This document shows, one piece after another, positions 1 through 9,717 of a DNA stretch of 64,000 nt. The stretch lies in the NCBI GenBank assembly GCA_023146135.1, contig JAGLCR010000002.1, positions 19,868-83,867 on the forward strand. The letters run 5' to 3'. Origin of the DNA: Bacteroidales bacterium. GTDB taxonomy: Bacteria; Bacteroidota; Bacteroidia; Bacteroidales; UBA1556. The translations under genes and the position numbers were made by a program. Numbering within the stretch: the first letter of the stretch is position 1; the number at the start of each line of letters is the position of its first letter. Below the pieces are notes generated by a model. It did not search any database. It saw only the letters and a program-made list of their open reading frames with translations, and was not told where the DNA came from.

Positions 1-1279
1 CTTCGCCAGATCGAAAATCGCCTCCAAAACTGAAATTGTGATTTTCCAATTCGTAATGAAACATTGCTAAAGCACCGTAGTCGGTACGGTCCGAATTTAC
101 TTTGATATGGGTATAATTACCTTTTTTCATTTTTTCAATATCACGACCATAGTGCTCAATTTGGTAGAATAGGTTAAAATCCATCTTAAGTTTCCCCAAT
201 ACATTAGTATAATTCAGTTTAGTAAAATGGGTTTTATAAGTGGAAACGGCACCATCCTCCAATAGTATTTTTGTCCCTTGACCACGATATTCGTCATAGT
301 AATTATATTCCAATTCAATATGTGATTTTGCATCAAACATATATCCAAGTCGTGCATTTGCTCCATATTCTTTAAGGAAAACGGCTGTATCTGTTTTATC
401 TCTTATTGTGTCAGGAGCGGTGATATAACCATCACTATTAAGCCCTTTGGCTGCAAGAGTATAATAGAACGAGCTTTCCTTGTCGCTTAGTTTTTGCATG
501 ATGCTGAAATCAGCTTGCAAGGTGTTATAAGTGGAGTAGGAGGTACGAGCTGTAACATCCACTTTATTTGAAGTTGGTCGTTTAAGCACAAGATTGACAG
601 CTCCTCCCATGGCGTTGTTTCCATAAATAGTGGCGCCTGGGCCTTTCAAAACTTCAATTCTTTGGAAATCGGATTCGATTAATCGATTCCAATTAGTACC
701 ACCATTATCGGCAGAGTTTATTGGTACACCATCGACAAGTGTTAATTGACGCCCTGCTTCGCGACTTACTACCGATCGTAAACCTACAACCGATTTTCCA
801 AAAATACCAAAAGCACGATCTACAAATACGCCAGATGTAAACTTAAGGTTTTGATCAATTTTATCGGAAGCAATGAGTTGTATTTGTTGCTGTGAAACGA
901 CTGAAATATCAGCTGGAATGCTCATAACCAACTGAGGGATGCGATTGGCTACCACGCTTACCTCTTCGGTTTCGAAAAGAGCAGGCTCCATTTGTATTTC
1001 TCCAAGATTTACATCCTTGTTGTGTAGGGTGGAATAAGGTAAATCTTTTAGCTTAAAACCTAAATAGCTTAGTTGTAGGGTGCTAGAAATGGTTGTATCA
1101 ATATTAAGTTTGAAACTTCCATCTGTATGGCTGATAGTGTATGCATTCTGACTGCGATCTACAATATTAGCCCCTGCTAAGGGCTCACGATTTTCGTTTA
1201 GGATTACTCCTGTAACTGATTGAGCAATAACTAAATTGCCAATTAGTAATAATAAAATACTAAATGTAATTTTTGACAT
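1..1279 (-). CDS. TonB-dependent outer-membrane receptor, N-terminal part (runs off the window)
   Basis: Only the first ~426 codons are inside the window and the frame is open to base 1. It starts at ATG 1277-1279 with a signal peptide ending LVIAQ. A carboxypeptidase-regulatory-like domain follows (about residues 22-105, with the GVILNENREPLAGANI-type opening). The plug domain comes next, with VDGVPIN, IEVLKGPGATIYGNNAMGG and GAVNLVLKRP motifs, and then the first barrel strands. Such receptors import large scarce ligands (siderophores, cobalamin, glycans) across the outer membrane using TonB energy. There is no SusD partner in view, so the ligand is unknown. A ~240-nt leader precedes it, with a promoter element and a terminator-like hairpin. 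The family is sure; the substrate is not. Confidence 0.93.
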   Translation of the reverse strand, partial: MSKITFSILLLLIGNLVIAQSVTGVILNENREPLAGANIVDRSQNAYTISHTDGSFKLNIDTTISSTLQLSYLGFKLKDLPYSTLHNKDVNLGEIQMEPALFETEEVSVVANRIPQLVMSIPADISVVSQQQIQLIASDKIDQNLKFTSGVFVDRAFGIFGKSVVGLRSVVSREAGRQLTLVDGVPINSADNGGTNWNRLIESDFQRIEVLKGPGATIYGNNAMGGAVNLVLKRPTSNKVDVTARTSYSTYNTLQADFSIMQKLSDKESSFYYTLAAKGLNSDGYITAPDTIRDKTDTAVFLKEYGANARLGYMFDAKSHIELEYNYYDEYRGQGTKILLEDGAVSTYKTHFTKLNYTNVLGKLKMDFNLFYQIEHYGRDIEKMKKGNYTHIKVNSDRTDYGALAMFHYELENHNFSFGGDFRSGE

Positions 1280-1297
1280 ACGTAAATTTTTGTGCAG

Positions 1298-1339
1298 AAA
1301 AAAAGCTCCAAGCTGTTCCTTATGTTGTATTGGGAGCTT
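1298..1339 (-). promoter_or_regulatory. terminator-like hairpin in the TonB receptor leader (possible attenuator)
   Basis: On the minus strand AAGCTCC (1339-1333) can pair with GGAGCTT (1309-1303). The second arm runs straight into seven T (1304-1298). The loop is 23 nt. The hairpin ends about 19 nt before the receptor start codon, so it would stop transcription before the gene unless an alternative fold disrupts it. I could not match the leader to a known riboswitch. Confidence 0.5.
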
Positions 1340-1396
1340 GAAACTTCGATATTGTACGTTGTCAATATGATGAATCTACTACCCCTTTCCAATTCA

Positions 1397-1412
1397 TTCG
1401 TCATTTGACGAA
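1397..1412. repeat. 7-bp inverted repeat in the receptor leader
   Basis: TTCGTCA-TT-TGACGAA, perfect arms with a 2-bp centre. With so short a loop it is better read as a DNA-binding dyad than as an RNA hairpin. It lies ~120 bp upstream of the receptor start and downstream of the promoter element. No regulator can be assigned. Confidence 0.35.
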
Positions 1413-1528
1413 ATCGGGAGGCATAATCGTTTCCTTTTATACCCATCGGTTAATCGAGCGTGCTTGATGTTTAGTTCGAATAACTCGGTTTAGCTATGTT
1501 GTTTTGTTTCTGCTGTGAAACAATGGAG

Positions 1529-1536
1529 CAAAGGTA
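1529..1536 (-). promoter_or_regulatory. Bacteroidetes -7 element upstream of the TonB receptor
   Basis: The minus strand reads TACCTTTG, a perfect match to the TAnnTTTG -7 consensus used by Bacteroidetes primary sigma factors. No clear -33 TTG lies 19 bp upstream. Transcription from here would give a leader of about 240 nt before the start at 1279. Confidence 0.4.
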
Positions 1537-1573
1537 GAATAATTTTGGCTTTATTAGAAACTTAAAATAGGTA

Positions 1574-3469
1574 TTACTCCACCATCAAATGCGTAGCTTC
1601 CATAGCGGCATTAGTACCAAATACGTGGATAATATCACCTTTTCGTAAATAAGTGTCACCATGAGGAATACTTAGGCTTTCGCCACTTTTAATCATCATC
1701 AAAATGGCTTCGCTATGGAAAGGTATTTCCCTAATTTGCTTGCCATCAACCTCACTATTGATAACTTGAATCTCTTCTACACTGTAATTATCAAAACTTT
1801 CCACTAGATTGTGGTAGGTATTGGGTCGAAGAATTAGATTTTCTATTGTAGTGGCTAAAACTCGTCGCTCATCAATAGTGTCTACATTAATCAATTGCAA
1901 TTGTTTTTCAATGGTTTTTGATTGTGAACGACTAATAATATTTTCGTGTTGAAACTGTTTGCGAAGCATTTTACCTACAATAAGATTATCCTCATCACTT
2001 CCGCATTCAAGCACTACATAATTATTTGCTGATAAATGTATTTCTCTGTAAACGGCTTCCTGACAGCCATTTTCTAATATTGCATTGAGTCCTTTATTCT
2101 GAATATCACGAAAACGGTCTATGTTTTTTTCAATAATAATGGACTTTTTTCCATGCACATGGAGGCGTCGAGCCAGGAGTACAGCGGTGCTACTTCCTCC
2201 TACGATAATGGTTTTGCTTCCGGAGAGAATATTTCCAGGGTTAAGCGCATTGAAAATGATGGGTGATATAAGGCAAGTGACTACCGCCATTAAAATAAAA
2301 CTAGCATTAATGCCCTCGGTAATTACATTCATTTCCAGACCAATGGCTGAGGCTGCAATGATTAAGCTTAATCTTGACGACATTAGAAAACCACCTGCTA
2401 ATGCTCTTCGGAAACCAAATATCCGAGACCATATCATTGATGGAATAATTTTAACGGTAAAAAGAATCACCAATAGGGCAGCTAAAAACCAAATTATGGA
2501 AGAGTCGAATTCTGCAAAAGCAGAAGTATCGAATTTCATGCCCACCATAATAAAGAAGATGGGGATAAAGAAGCCGAAGCCCATTCCATCCATTTTTACA
2601 ATAAGGAGAGAGCGTTCTTTATGCATAAAACTGGAGAGTAATAATCCGCTAAGGAAAGCTCCAAGTAGCACTTCTTCTTCGCCAATAAATTGTGCTATTA
2701 CTACAAAACCAAGAATTACTAAAATAGTTCCGCGCACTCGAATTTGTAATGCTGAATGGGAAAATTGATATCCCATCTTTTTGAATATAGGAATCTGCTT
2801 TAATCGTCGACCTACAATAGTGAAAATGTAGAGTGCAAAGAAAAGAACGAAGATATAGAGGAGTTCGATTTTGAATCCATGTTTCAGTGTAAAAGCAGTA
2901 AAAGAGAATAAAATGATGCTAAAAATATCGGCTACTGCTGCGGCTATGATAATCATTTGACCGTAATGCCCTGCAATTTCGCCACGGTTTTTTAGCACCG
3001 GAAGAATAATTCCTACCGAGGTAGTTACCATGATTAATGAGAAATACCAGAGGTTTGGAATATCGATGATTTGTGCGAGAACCAGTGTGCTGATATAGGA
3101 TAAAATCAAAGCTAGAAGAAAATGACTAATTCCCACAAGCAATGGATTCTTTAAAAAACTTGCAAGGCTTAGTTTTTTTCGCGGTAGTGAGGCTGTGATT
3201 TGGTCTACGTTAATCTCCAGCCCACTTAAAAACATTAAGAATATAAAACCAGCTAGTGCGAGAAAATCTAAAATTTTCATGCTTTCACTTGTGATATGAT
3301 CGAGCATAAAATGTCCTAAAATATACCCGAGTATTATCTCAGCTATAACCGTAGGAACTTTAGTAATTCGAAAAAGAGAAAGCAGAACAGGTGCCGCCCA
3401 CGCCAAACCGATGACAAGTGCCAGGGGCCAAAATGGAATATGAAATGACATGTTTAGTAATATACCCAT
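1574..3469 (-). CDS. cation:proton antiporter, CPA2/Kef type, with C-terminal RCK domains
   Basis: 631 residues. The first ~390 are about twelve hydrophobic helices of the Na+/H+ exchanger fold (PF00999), including the conserved stretch with AAAVADIFSII. After it comes a TrkA-N/RCK-N Rossmann domain beginning KTIIVGGSSTAVLLARRL (about residue 413). A TrkA-C/RCK-C domain ends the protein (last ~70 residues, with HGDTYLRKGDIIHVFG). The protein should exchange K+ or Na+ for H+ at the inner membrane, gated by nucleotide binding to the RCK domain. The usual GxGxxG is GGSSTA here, so ligand binding may differ. A start at Met7 (3451) is equally plausible. It is monocistronic as far as can be seen. 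Confidence 0.9.
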   Translation of the reverse strand: MGILLNMSFHIPFWPLALVIGLAWAAPVLLSLFRITKVPTVIAEIILGYILGHFMLDHITSESMKILDFLALAGFIFLMFLSGLEINVDQITASLPRKKLSLASFLKNPLLVGISHFLLALILSYISTLVLAQIIDIPNLWYFSLIMVTTSVGIILPVLKNRGEIAGHYGQMIIIAAAVADIFSIILFSFTAFTLKHGFKIELLYIFVLFFALYIFTIVGRRLKQIPIFKKMGYQFSHSALQIRVRGTILVILGFVVIAQFIGEEEVLLGAFLSGLLLSSFMHKERSLLIVKMDGMGFGFFIPIFFIMVGMKFDTSAFAEFDSSIIWFLAALLVILFTVKIIPSMIWSRIFGFRRALAGGFLMSSRLSLIIAASAIGLEMNVITEGINASFILMAVVTCLISPIIFNALNPGNILSGSKTIIVGGSSTAVLLARRLHVHGKKSIIIEKNIDRFRDIQNKGLNAILENGCQEAVYREIHLSANNYVVLECGSDEDNLIVGKMLRKQFQHENIISRSQSKTIEKQLQLINVDTIDERRVLATTIENLILRPNTYHNLVESFDNYSVEEIQVINSEVDGKQIREIPFHSEAILMMIKSGESLSIPHGDTYLRKGDIIHVFGTNAAMEATHLMVE

Positions 3470-3632
3470 AAATTAATATTTGTCAATAAATATGTGCTGA
3501 ACAAAGATAAGGCAAAAAACGTAGGTTATAAATTTAAATTGGCATGTAGTTTCCCGATTGGAAACTTACAAGTGATGATTCGTAAGTCAAAACATTTGCA
3601 TTTTTCCAATTTAGGTTGATAGCTACCACATA

Positions 3633-4379
3633 TTATAAGTAGATACTTATACCTGCATTGATCCCCATAAATACACTTCCAGTATTTAGCTCCTTAGGTT
3701 TTTCTTTAAAAGTAAAATTTAGTAAGAAACCTAACTTAAAATCAATATTATCAGAGGTCATATGAAAACCTATCATATTTTCCGCTGCAATAATTGGGTT
3801 GTTATTGTTTGATTGAAAATAAAAAACAGCTCCAATTTCTGTGTAGAAACCCACCTTATTACCTATGGATACTACCATAGTAGTGGGTATGCCGAGTAAA
3901 GAAGTAGATTTCTCATCATGCTTCCCATAAGGTATAGTTAAGTAAGAAACTCCTGTTTTTAGCCCAAGTACATTATTAAAATAGTACCCCAATTCGGCTC
4001 CAAAATTAGTTGCTTTATTAAAGTCGAAAAAACCTAAAACATCATTTTGTACTGCTCCGTTTCCAATTGCAAAATGCCCACCTAAAAAGAAAGTTTTTTT
4101 TGTATAAGCGGAGCTTACTTCTGCTGTTTCTGCTTGTACACTCTTACTTGAAATAAATTTTTGTATTTCTCCTGTTTTATATTTGATCAAAGCAACTTGA
4201 TCCTTTGTAATAATATATAAGGTGTTTTCAGTTTCATTGTACTTATTAAATCTAATGACATTACCTTCAGTATCTATGATTTTCGCTTGGATAACTTCTC
4301 CATTTATTTTCATAATTGTATCCTGGGAATATAGATTTCCAGCGAAAGACAGAAGGATAATTATTAAGAGATACTTCAC
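3633..4379 (-). CDS. secreted/outer-membrane beta-barrel-like protein, function unknown
   Basis: 248 residues with a signal peptide (to about NLYSQ). The N-terminal ~55-residue segment is of a kind common in Bacteroidetes envelope proteins (DTIMKINGEVIQAKI, KYKTGEIQKF). It is followed by amphipathic beta strands resembling a small outer-membrane barrel (FFLGGHFAIGNG, FGAELGYYFNNVLGLKTGVSY). The start is GTG at 4377-4379, overlapping by one base the TAG stop of the peptidase upstream (TAGTG). Later ATGs would lose the signal peptide. The overlap implies translational coupling with the subtilisin gene, so a link in secretion or function is possible but unproven. Confidence 0.7.
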   Translation of the reverse strand: MKYLLIIILLSFAGNLYSQDTIMKINGEVIQAKIIDTEGNVIRFNKYNETENTLYIITKDQVALIKYKTGEIQKFISSKSVQAETAEVSSAYTKKTFFLGGHFAIGNGAVQNDVLGFFDFNKATNFGAELGYYFNNVLGLKTGVSYLTIPYGKHDEKSTSLLGIPTTMVVSIGNKVGFYTEIGAVFYFQSNNNNPIIAAENMIGFHMTSDNIDFKLGFLLNFTFKEKPKELNTGSVFMGINAGISIYL

Positions 4380-7135
4380 TATTCAATAAGGATAAGTTTA
4401 CGGCTATAATGTTCATTTGAAGATGATAATACCAAATGATACACTCCTGATTTGAGCCTCAATTCTCCTGCATTTAGTATAAAATGATAAGTGCCTTTAG
4501 GGAGTTTATTCTCCGTCCATTTTTTTCGTAATTGACCAAGATTATCATAAACAGATAGTTGTATATTCTGCTTTTTATCATTGATAATTGTAATTTTTGT
4601 TTTTGAAGAAAATGGGTTGGGTTGACCGGTATAAAGGTACAGACTTTGTTCTTTTTCTTGCTGATTAGAAATACTGGCCGTATTATAGTATGTATCGTAA
4701 GCCTCTTGAGCTACTTGCTTCAAATCATGTAGGTGATCGCCCACAAGCACTGCAAAACTTACCACTATACTATCGTTCTTAGCAATAGTATATGGCCCAG
4801 CACTGATCATGTTTGATACATCGCCACCGTTTCCATAACCAGCTGAATCACGTGCCTGTGTCATGGTTTGAAATTTTTCAAAGCCGTAAAAATCATCATA
4901 AATTCTTACGCTACCATTTTTGCCATCGTTATCAATATTGTAGATATTAGTATTTATCCCTTCCAAAATCATCAGGCCAGCATGCTTTCCCCCCGATGTG
5001 GGATAGGTGTATGCTAATCTATGTGTAGGGTCATGACTTGCTTTATTGGCCGATGATTTTTCAATGTCGAAATCGGCAAAAAGTGCAGTATGCAAATTAG
5101 TAAGTGGAGCATTACCTAAATTGAAAATGTGATATTCTAAGATTACAAATTGGTCTTTGCCTGCTTGATTATAGGCATATGAGAACTGCTTCACTTTAAT
5201 ATTTAGCTTACTAAAACTGGCATTATCATCATTAAACTCACAAAAGAATGCTTGATCACCCTGACTTGGATTTAGGATTTCTTTTATGGGTACAATAGTC
5301 TTAAAGTCATGGTCATATCCTTGTTGTCCATAGATATTATCAGAGACTTGATTTCCAGAAGTAGCTACTAATAGCCCTCCATACGATAGCATACTTCGGC
5401 CTCCTTTATAAACCATACCTACACCTTGATTTTGATAGTCATCATTATAACCAAGTCGGCTGTTTGAAGTGAGTGTTAATGCGATTTTATTGGTGTCTAT
5501 ATTTATAAAATCTTTATTCAATTCAATTCGTACAAACTCAAATCCAGAGTAGTTGCCGTCAGAATATGTTACTTTAATATCTGCTTGATACCCCAAAGGA
5601 ATACTGGGTAAAATTCTAATTTTAAAAGCATTATTGTTATTATTTACAATTCCATTTGTAGGTAATTGTCCAATATTGAAAGTGGAATTCAAAATCAATA
5701 GATAGGGCGAAGTAGTACTAATTGTAGCTTTTAATGCCGAAGAAGAAGGTGAAAGGTAATTGATAAAGTCGCCACTAATAGAAATAGTGTCAGAATAATC
5801 ATTTGTTGAAAAACTAATAATCTGATTTTCAAATCGAAGGGCAGGACTCGTAGTATCAATTAAAGCTTTATGCATATTAAGTCTGCCTGAACCCATAAAG
5901 TCTTTGGTAGGGATATTGCCAGCGATGGTGTCAATAATATCAGCCGATACTCTCATTTGCTCGCCAAGTTGTAAAGCATTCATCCATGGGTAATGCGATT
6001 TTACCAAGGCGGCCGCAGCTGCAACCATGGGGGAAGAGAAACTGGTTCCGTGTGAGCTAAAATAAACATTGCCGGGCCAAGTTGAGTAAACAAATGTGCC
6101 TGGTGCATTCATGTCAACCATGCTGCCATAGGACGATTGTGCCCATCGTACATCCAAGGAGTCGGTTGCTGCCACACTTAATACAATATCGTATGATGCA
6201 GGGTACATCCAAACGGAACTATTACTATTGCCACATGCTGCTACGACCAAAACATTTCGATTAAATGTTGCATAATTAACTACATCTTTTCCAAATTGCG
6301 TGAAAACTGGACCACCCCATGCGCAATTTATCACAGCGCAAAATTTATCTGCAGCATATACTATTCCTTCATAATCACGCGTTAACTTGCCTTCAGTATC
6401 ATCAATTTTTACGGGGAGAGTTTTTATGTTATACCCCACACCAGCAATACCAACGCCATTATCGGGCACAGCAGATACAAAGCCTGATACAAAAGTGCCA
6501 TGACCTATTGGCCCCCATTGCGGATTATTATCATTGTTACCCACATCCCAGCCACAAAAGTTATCTAGAAATCCATCATTGTCGTTATCAATACCATCAA
6601 CGGGATCTTGATAATTGTATTTAATTCCATCAATTAAATCCTCGTGAACACGATCAATACCCGTATCAGTAACTCCAACTACCACATTGGTATCACCCAT
6701 TTCCACATCCCATGCATCATAGGCATGAATAATATCTAAATACCATTGATTTCCTCTTTTGGGGTCGTTAGGAGTATAAAAAAGAGTATTTAATGGACGT
6801 TGTTCAACATATTTAAATATGCCAATCTTTTGCAATTTATTGATAATAGACGTTTCTGGAATATCAGATTTATAAACTAACTGATGCCACAAACTTAGAT
6901 CAACCAATTGGTGTCCATATCGGTCATATTCTTCGTTTGGCTTTTTATGTTTTGGAAAAATCTGTTGAATAGTTCCCTTGCTTTCTTGAAGGATTTGACT
7001 TAGAGCTTGATTATTTGAAAATTCAACGGCATATTTAGGAAGTATTTTAACTAATATCGTTTTACTTTGATATTGTGAAAAAATAAAAAAAGGCAAAAAG
7101 ATAAATAGGTATAAAAGGGTAAGTTTTGTTTTCAT
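4379..7135 (-). CDS. secreted S8 subtilisin-like serine protease with T9SS sorting domain
   Basis: 918 residues. It has a signal peptide (to FFIFSQ) and a pro-region to about residue 120. The peptidase S8 domain carries the catalytic triad Asp157 (VGVTDTGID), His212 (GHGTFVSGF) and Ser365 (HGTSFSSPM), with oxyanion Asn303 (ACGNSN). A Ca-binding-like DNDNDG loop sits near residue 184. About 400 residues of beta-rich domain follow, and then a C-terminal type A T9SS signal (QPNPFSSKTKITI to YSRKLILIE). The protein should be exported by Sec, moved across the outer membrane by T9SS and anchored or released outside. It is co-transcribed with the overlapping small barrel gene downstream. Substrate specificity cannot be read. 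Confidence 0.95.
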   Translation of the reverse strand: MKTKLTLLYLFIFLPFFIFSQYQSKTILVKILPKYAVEFSNNQALSQILQESKGTIQQIFPKHKKPNEEYDRYGHQLVDLSLWHQLVYKSDIPETSIINKLQKIGIFKYVEQRPLNTLFYTPNDPKRGNQWYLDIIHAYDAWDVEMGDTNVVVGVTDTGIDRVHEDLIDGIKYNYQDPVDGIDNDNDGFLDNFCGWDVGNNDNNPQWGPIGHGTFVSGFVSAVPDNGVGIAGVGYNIKTLPVKIDDTEGKLTRDYEGIVYAADKFCAVINCAWGGPVFTQFGKDVVNYATFNRNVLVVAACGNSNSSVWMYPASYDIVLSVAATDSLDVRWAQSSYGSMVDMNAPGTFVYSTWPGNVYFSSHGTSFSSPMVAAAAALVKSHYPWMNALQLGEQMRVSADIIDTIAGNIPTKDFMGSGRLNMHKALIDTTSPALRFENQIISFSTNDYSDTISISGDFINYLSPSSSALKATISTTSPYLLILNSTFNIGQLPTNGIVNNNNNAFKIRILPSIPLGYQADIKVTYSDGNYSGFEFVRIELNKDFINIDTNKIALTLTSNSRLGYNDDYQNQGVGMVYKGGRSMLSYGGLLVATSGNQVSDNIYGQQGYDHDFKTIVPIKEILNPSQGDQAFFCEFNDDNASFSKLNIKVKQFSYAYNQAGKDQFVILEYHIFNLGNAPLTNLHTALFADFDIEKSSANKASHDPTHRLAYTYPTSGGKHAGLMILEGINTNIYNIDNDGKNGSVRIYDDFYGFEKFQTMTQARDSAGYGNGGDVSNMISAGPYTIAKNDSIVVSFAVLVGDHLHDLKQVAQEAYDTYYNTASISNQQEKEQSLYLYTGQPNPFSSKTKITIINDKKQNIQLSVYDNLGQLRKKWTENKLPKGTYHFILNAGELRLKSGVYHLVLSSSNEHYSRKLILIE

Positions 7136-7204
7136 AGTATGATTTTTTTACAAAAACAAAGATAAAGAAAATGGGTGACTAACAATAAAAATGTAAGAAG
7201 GGAT

Positions 7205-7951
7205 TTAGTTATCCATAGATCCAAAAACACTCTCCTTTTGAAAAGCAATTTCGGCAGCACGCTGTTCAGCACTTTTTATTGCTCGATCTTGGGCTGTGGA
7301 AACCATTTCGCCATTAATAAAAAGCTCTACAGTGTGAAGTAATTTATTACCACCAGAAGAAGATTTGGATGATCTAAACTCTATAGTATGCTTTTCTTTT
7401 TGTGCCCATTCAATTAATCGACTTTTAAAATTGGTTTCGGTATGCTGAAGTTCGTCGATATCTAAGTGGAGTTTTATGATACGCTCTATAATCACCTTTT
7501 TAGTAAAGTCATAACCCTTGTCAATATAGAGAGCGCCAATAAAAGCTTCAAAAGCATCTCCCCTCAATGATTTGGGTTGACTGCGTACGTCTTTAGTTGC
7601 TTGAATTAGTTTAGTGATTCCTAGTTTTGTAGAAAGGCTATTTAACTGGGCTCTGCTCACCATTTTGGAGCGCATTTTTGTAAGAAAACCTTCGTCTTTA
7701 TAGGGATAAATTTTAAAAAGGTAGTCTGCTACTACTGCATCAAGAATAGCATCTCCAAGGTATTCTAAGCGTTCGTTGCTGTTTTTAACACCAGGTTGTA
7801 ACTCATCGGCCACCGATTTGTGACGAAAGGCTAGCTGATATAAAAAAATATTTCCGGGATAAAACCCGAAAATATTTTTCAATGTATCAATAAGCTCACG
7901 ATTCTCTTTAGAGAACTTGGCTCTAATCGATCCTTTAATATCGATTACCAA
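7205..7951 (-). CDS. rnc: ribonuclease III
   Basis: 248 residues. The RNase III signature NERLEYLGDAILDAVV lies at residues 59-74, and a second acidic cluster GDAFEAFIGALYIDKG is near residue 125. A C-terminal double-stranded RNA-binding domain follows (NFKSRLIEWAQKEK onward, with the KSAEQRAAEIAF helix). It cleaves double-stranded RNA in rRNA processing and mRNA decay. It follows fabF by only 3 bp, so acpP-fabF-rnc form one transcription unit, a common order in Bacteroidetes. Length is ordinary for the phylum. Confidence 0.97.
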   Translation of the reverse strand: MVIDIKGSIRAKFSKENRELIDTLKNIFGFYPGNIFLYQLAFRHKSVADELQPGVKNSNERLEYLGDAILDAVVADYLFKIYPYKDEGFLTKMRSKMVSRAQLNSLSTKLGITKLIQATKDVRSQPKSLRGDAFEAFIGALYIDKGYDFTKKVIIERIIKLHLDIDELQHTETNFKSRLIEWAQKEKHTIEFRSSKSSSGGNKLLHTVELFINGEMVSTAQDRAIKSAEQRAAEIAFQKESVFGSMDN

Positions 7952-7954
7952 GGC

Positions 7955-9205
7955 TTAGTCAGTAAATTTTTTGAAAATAATAGAAGCATTATGCCCACCA
8001 AAACCAAAGGTGTTGCTTAAAGCAACCTTGATATCTGCTTTTTTTGCTTTATTGAATACGAAATTCAATTTAGGAATTGCAGGGTCAAGTTCTGTATGGT
8101 TAATTGTTGGAGGAATAATTCCTTCTTTTACAGCAAGAATAGAAGCGATTGCTTCGATTGCACCTGCTGCGCCTAGTAAGTGGCCAGTCATCGACTTAGT
8201 AGAGTTGATGTAAATATCTTTAGCATGATCCCCAAAAAGACTTACAATAGCTTTTGGTTCAGCAACATCACCCACAGGGGTAGAGGTTCCATGTGTATTG
8301 ATATGATCAATATCTTCAAGTTTCAAACCAGCGTCAAGTACTGCTTCTTTCATTGCTTTGGCAGCACCTGCACCTTCAGGATGTGGAGCTGTCATATGAT
8401 AAGCATCGCCAGAAAGTCCTGCACCTGCTACTTCAGCGTAGATTTTAGCTCCTCGAGCGAGCGCATGCTCTAGCTCTTCGAACACCATTGATGCTCCACC
8501 TTCTCCCATTACAAAACCATCACGGTCTTTATTGAAAGGTCTTGAAGCTTTAGCGGGCTCGTCGTTCCGGGTTGAAATGGCATGCATGCCGTTAAAACCC
8601 CCAACACCAGCCTCGTAAATAGAAGCTTCACTTCCTCCTGTAACGAAAACGTCGGCTTTGCCGAATCGGATGTACATCAATGCATCGGCCATGGCATTTG
8701 CTGCTGAAGCGCACGCAGATACCGTTGTAAAATTCGGTCCCATAAAACCATACTTCATCGAAATATGACCTGCTGTAATATCAGCAATCATCTTAGGAAT
8801 AAAGAAAGGGTTAAACTTGGGAGTACCGTCTCCTTTTGAAAAATTAGTTACCTCATCAGAGAATGTCTTTAGGCCTCCGATACCGGATCCCCAAATAACT
8901 CCAATGCGTCCTAAATCCTCATCTTCAAGATTCAAACCACTATCGGCTACAGCCTGATCAGCAGCAATCATCCCAAATTGAGCACATGGGTCTAACTTAC
9001 GTGCTTCTTTACGGTCAAAATAATCCAAAGGATTATAATCTTTAACCTCACAAGCAAAACGGGTTTTGAATTTACTGGCGTCAAAGTTCTTAATAGGAGC
9101 AGCACCACTCACTCCATTAATCAAACTATCCCATAATTCTGGAACAGTATTTCCTAATGGAGTAAGTGCGCCTAGTCCTGTTACAACTACTCGTCTTAAA
9201 TTCAT
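7955..9205 (-). CDS. fabF: 3-oxoacyl-[acyl-carrier-protein] synthase II
   Basis: Start chosen at ATG 9203-9205 (MNLRRVVVTGLGALTPLG). The longer open frame would run into acpP. It gives 416 residues, the normal FabF length. The condensing-enzyme triad is present: Cys165 (TTVSACASAAN), His305 (HINTHGTSTPVGD) and His342 (KSMTGHLLGAAG). It elongates acyl-ACP with malonyl-ACP in type II fatty acid synthesis in the cytoplasm. It lies 13 bp downstream of acpP, which supplies its carrier protein, and 3 bp upstream of rnc. Confidence 0.98.
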   Translation of the reverse strand: MNLRRVVVTGLGALTPLGNTVPELWDSLINGVSGAAPIKNFDASKFKTRFACEVKDYNPLDYFDRKEARKLDPCAQFGMIAADQAVADSGLNLEDEDLGRIGVIWGSGIGGLKTFSDEVTNFSKGDGTPKFNPFFIPKMIADITAGHISMKYGFMGPNFTTVSACASAANAMADALMYIRFGKADVFVTGGSEASIYEAGVGGFNGMHAISTRNDEPAKASRPFNKDRDGFVMGEGGASMVFEELEHALARGAKIYAEVAGAGLSGDAYHMTAPHPEGAGAAKAMKEAVLDAGLKLEDIDHINTHGTSTPVGDVAEPKAIVSLFGDHAKDIYINSTKSMTGHLLGAAGAIEAIASILAVKEGIIPPTINHTELDPAIPKLNFVFNKAKKADIKVALSNTFGFGGHNASIIFKKFTD

Positions 9206-9218
9206 AAAATGAGTTTTA

Positions 9219-9455
9219 CTATTTTGTGTTGTTTTCAATGTATGTGATTGCATCACCTACGGTACCGATGTTCTCGGCTTGATCATCTGGAATTGCAATA
9301 TTGAATTCCTTTTCGAATTCCATAATTAACTCTACAGTATCCAATGAATCTGCACCTAAGTCGTTAGTAAAACTTGCTTCAGGTGTTACTTCGCTCTCAT
9401 CAACTCCTAATTTGTCAACGATAATCGCGTTAATTCTAGTTGCTATGTCTGACAT
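9219..9455 (-). CDS. acpP: acyl carrier protein
   Basis: 78 residues, acidic, with the phosphopantetheine attachment motif GADSLDTVE (Ser37). It carries growing acyl chains in fatty acid synthesis after modification by AcpS. First gene of the acpP-fabF-rnc unit. The minus strand ahead of the ATG has a TTTTTCTTTGCA element of the type seen at other promoters in this window, though not a perfect TAnnTTTG. The 262-bp gap on its other side (9456-9717) is very AT-rich and holds no gene that I can see. Confidence 0.98.
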   Translation of the reverse strand: MSDIATRINAIIVDKLGVDESEVTPEASFTNDLGADSLDTVELIMEFEKEFNIAIPDDQAENIGTVGDAITYIENNTK

Positions 9456-9717
9456 GTTTTTAATATTTTTTGGTTAAACACAATGCAAAGAAAAACCTAA
9501 TAAGATGAAAAACCAAAAAAACTTTACTTTTTATCTCTTTTGGCAAATATTAATATAATTGATAATCAGTAATATAGAATATTAGTGAATATATATTATG
9601 ATATTATTATGCTATATAAAGCCATGATACATAGTGTATAATATACTTGTTGTTAAGAAAAACTATATTATTATATAATATTAAACATTTTTAAGAATTG
9701 CCCTAAATTGACAATAT

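Noticed and set aside
1243..1446. 67-codon frame in the TonB receptor leader as a protein gene
   Set aside because: It overlaps the receptor start, lacks a good ribosome-binding site and has no recognisable domain. Kept only as a possible leader ORF in the findings.
2121..2768. 215-codon plus-strand frame within the antiporter gene
   Set aside because: Mirror of the membrane domain of a clear gene; no family match and no ribosome-binding site.
9456..9717. AT-rich gap as a replication origin
   Set aside because: No DnaA boxes or GC-skew evidence could be read, and no dnaA/dnaN neighbours are present.
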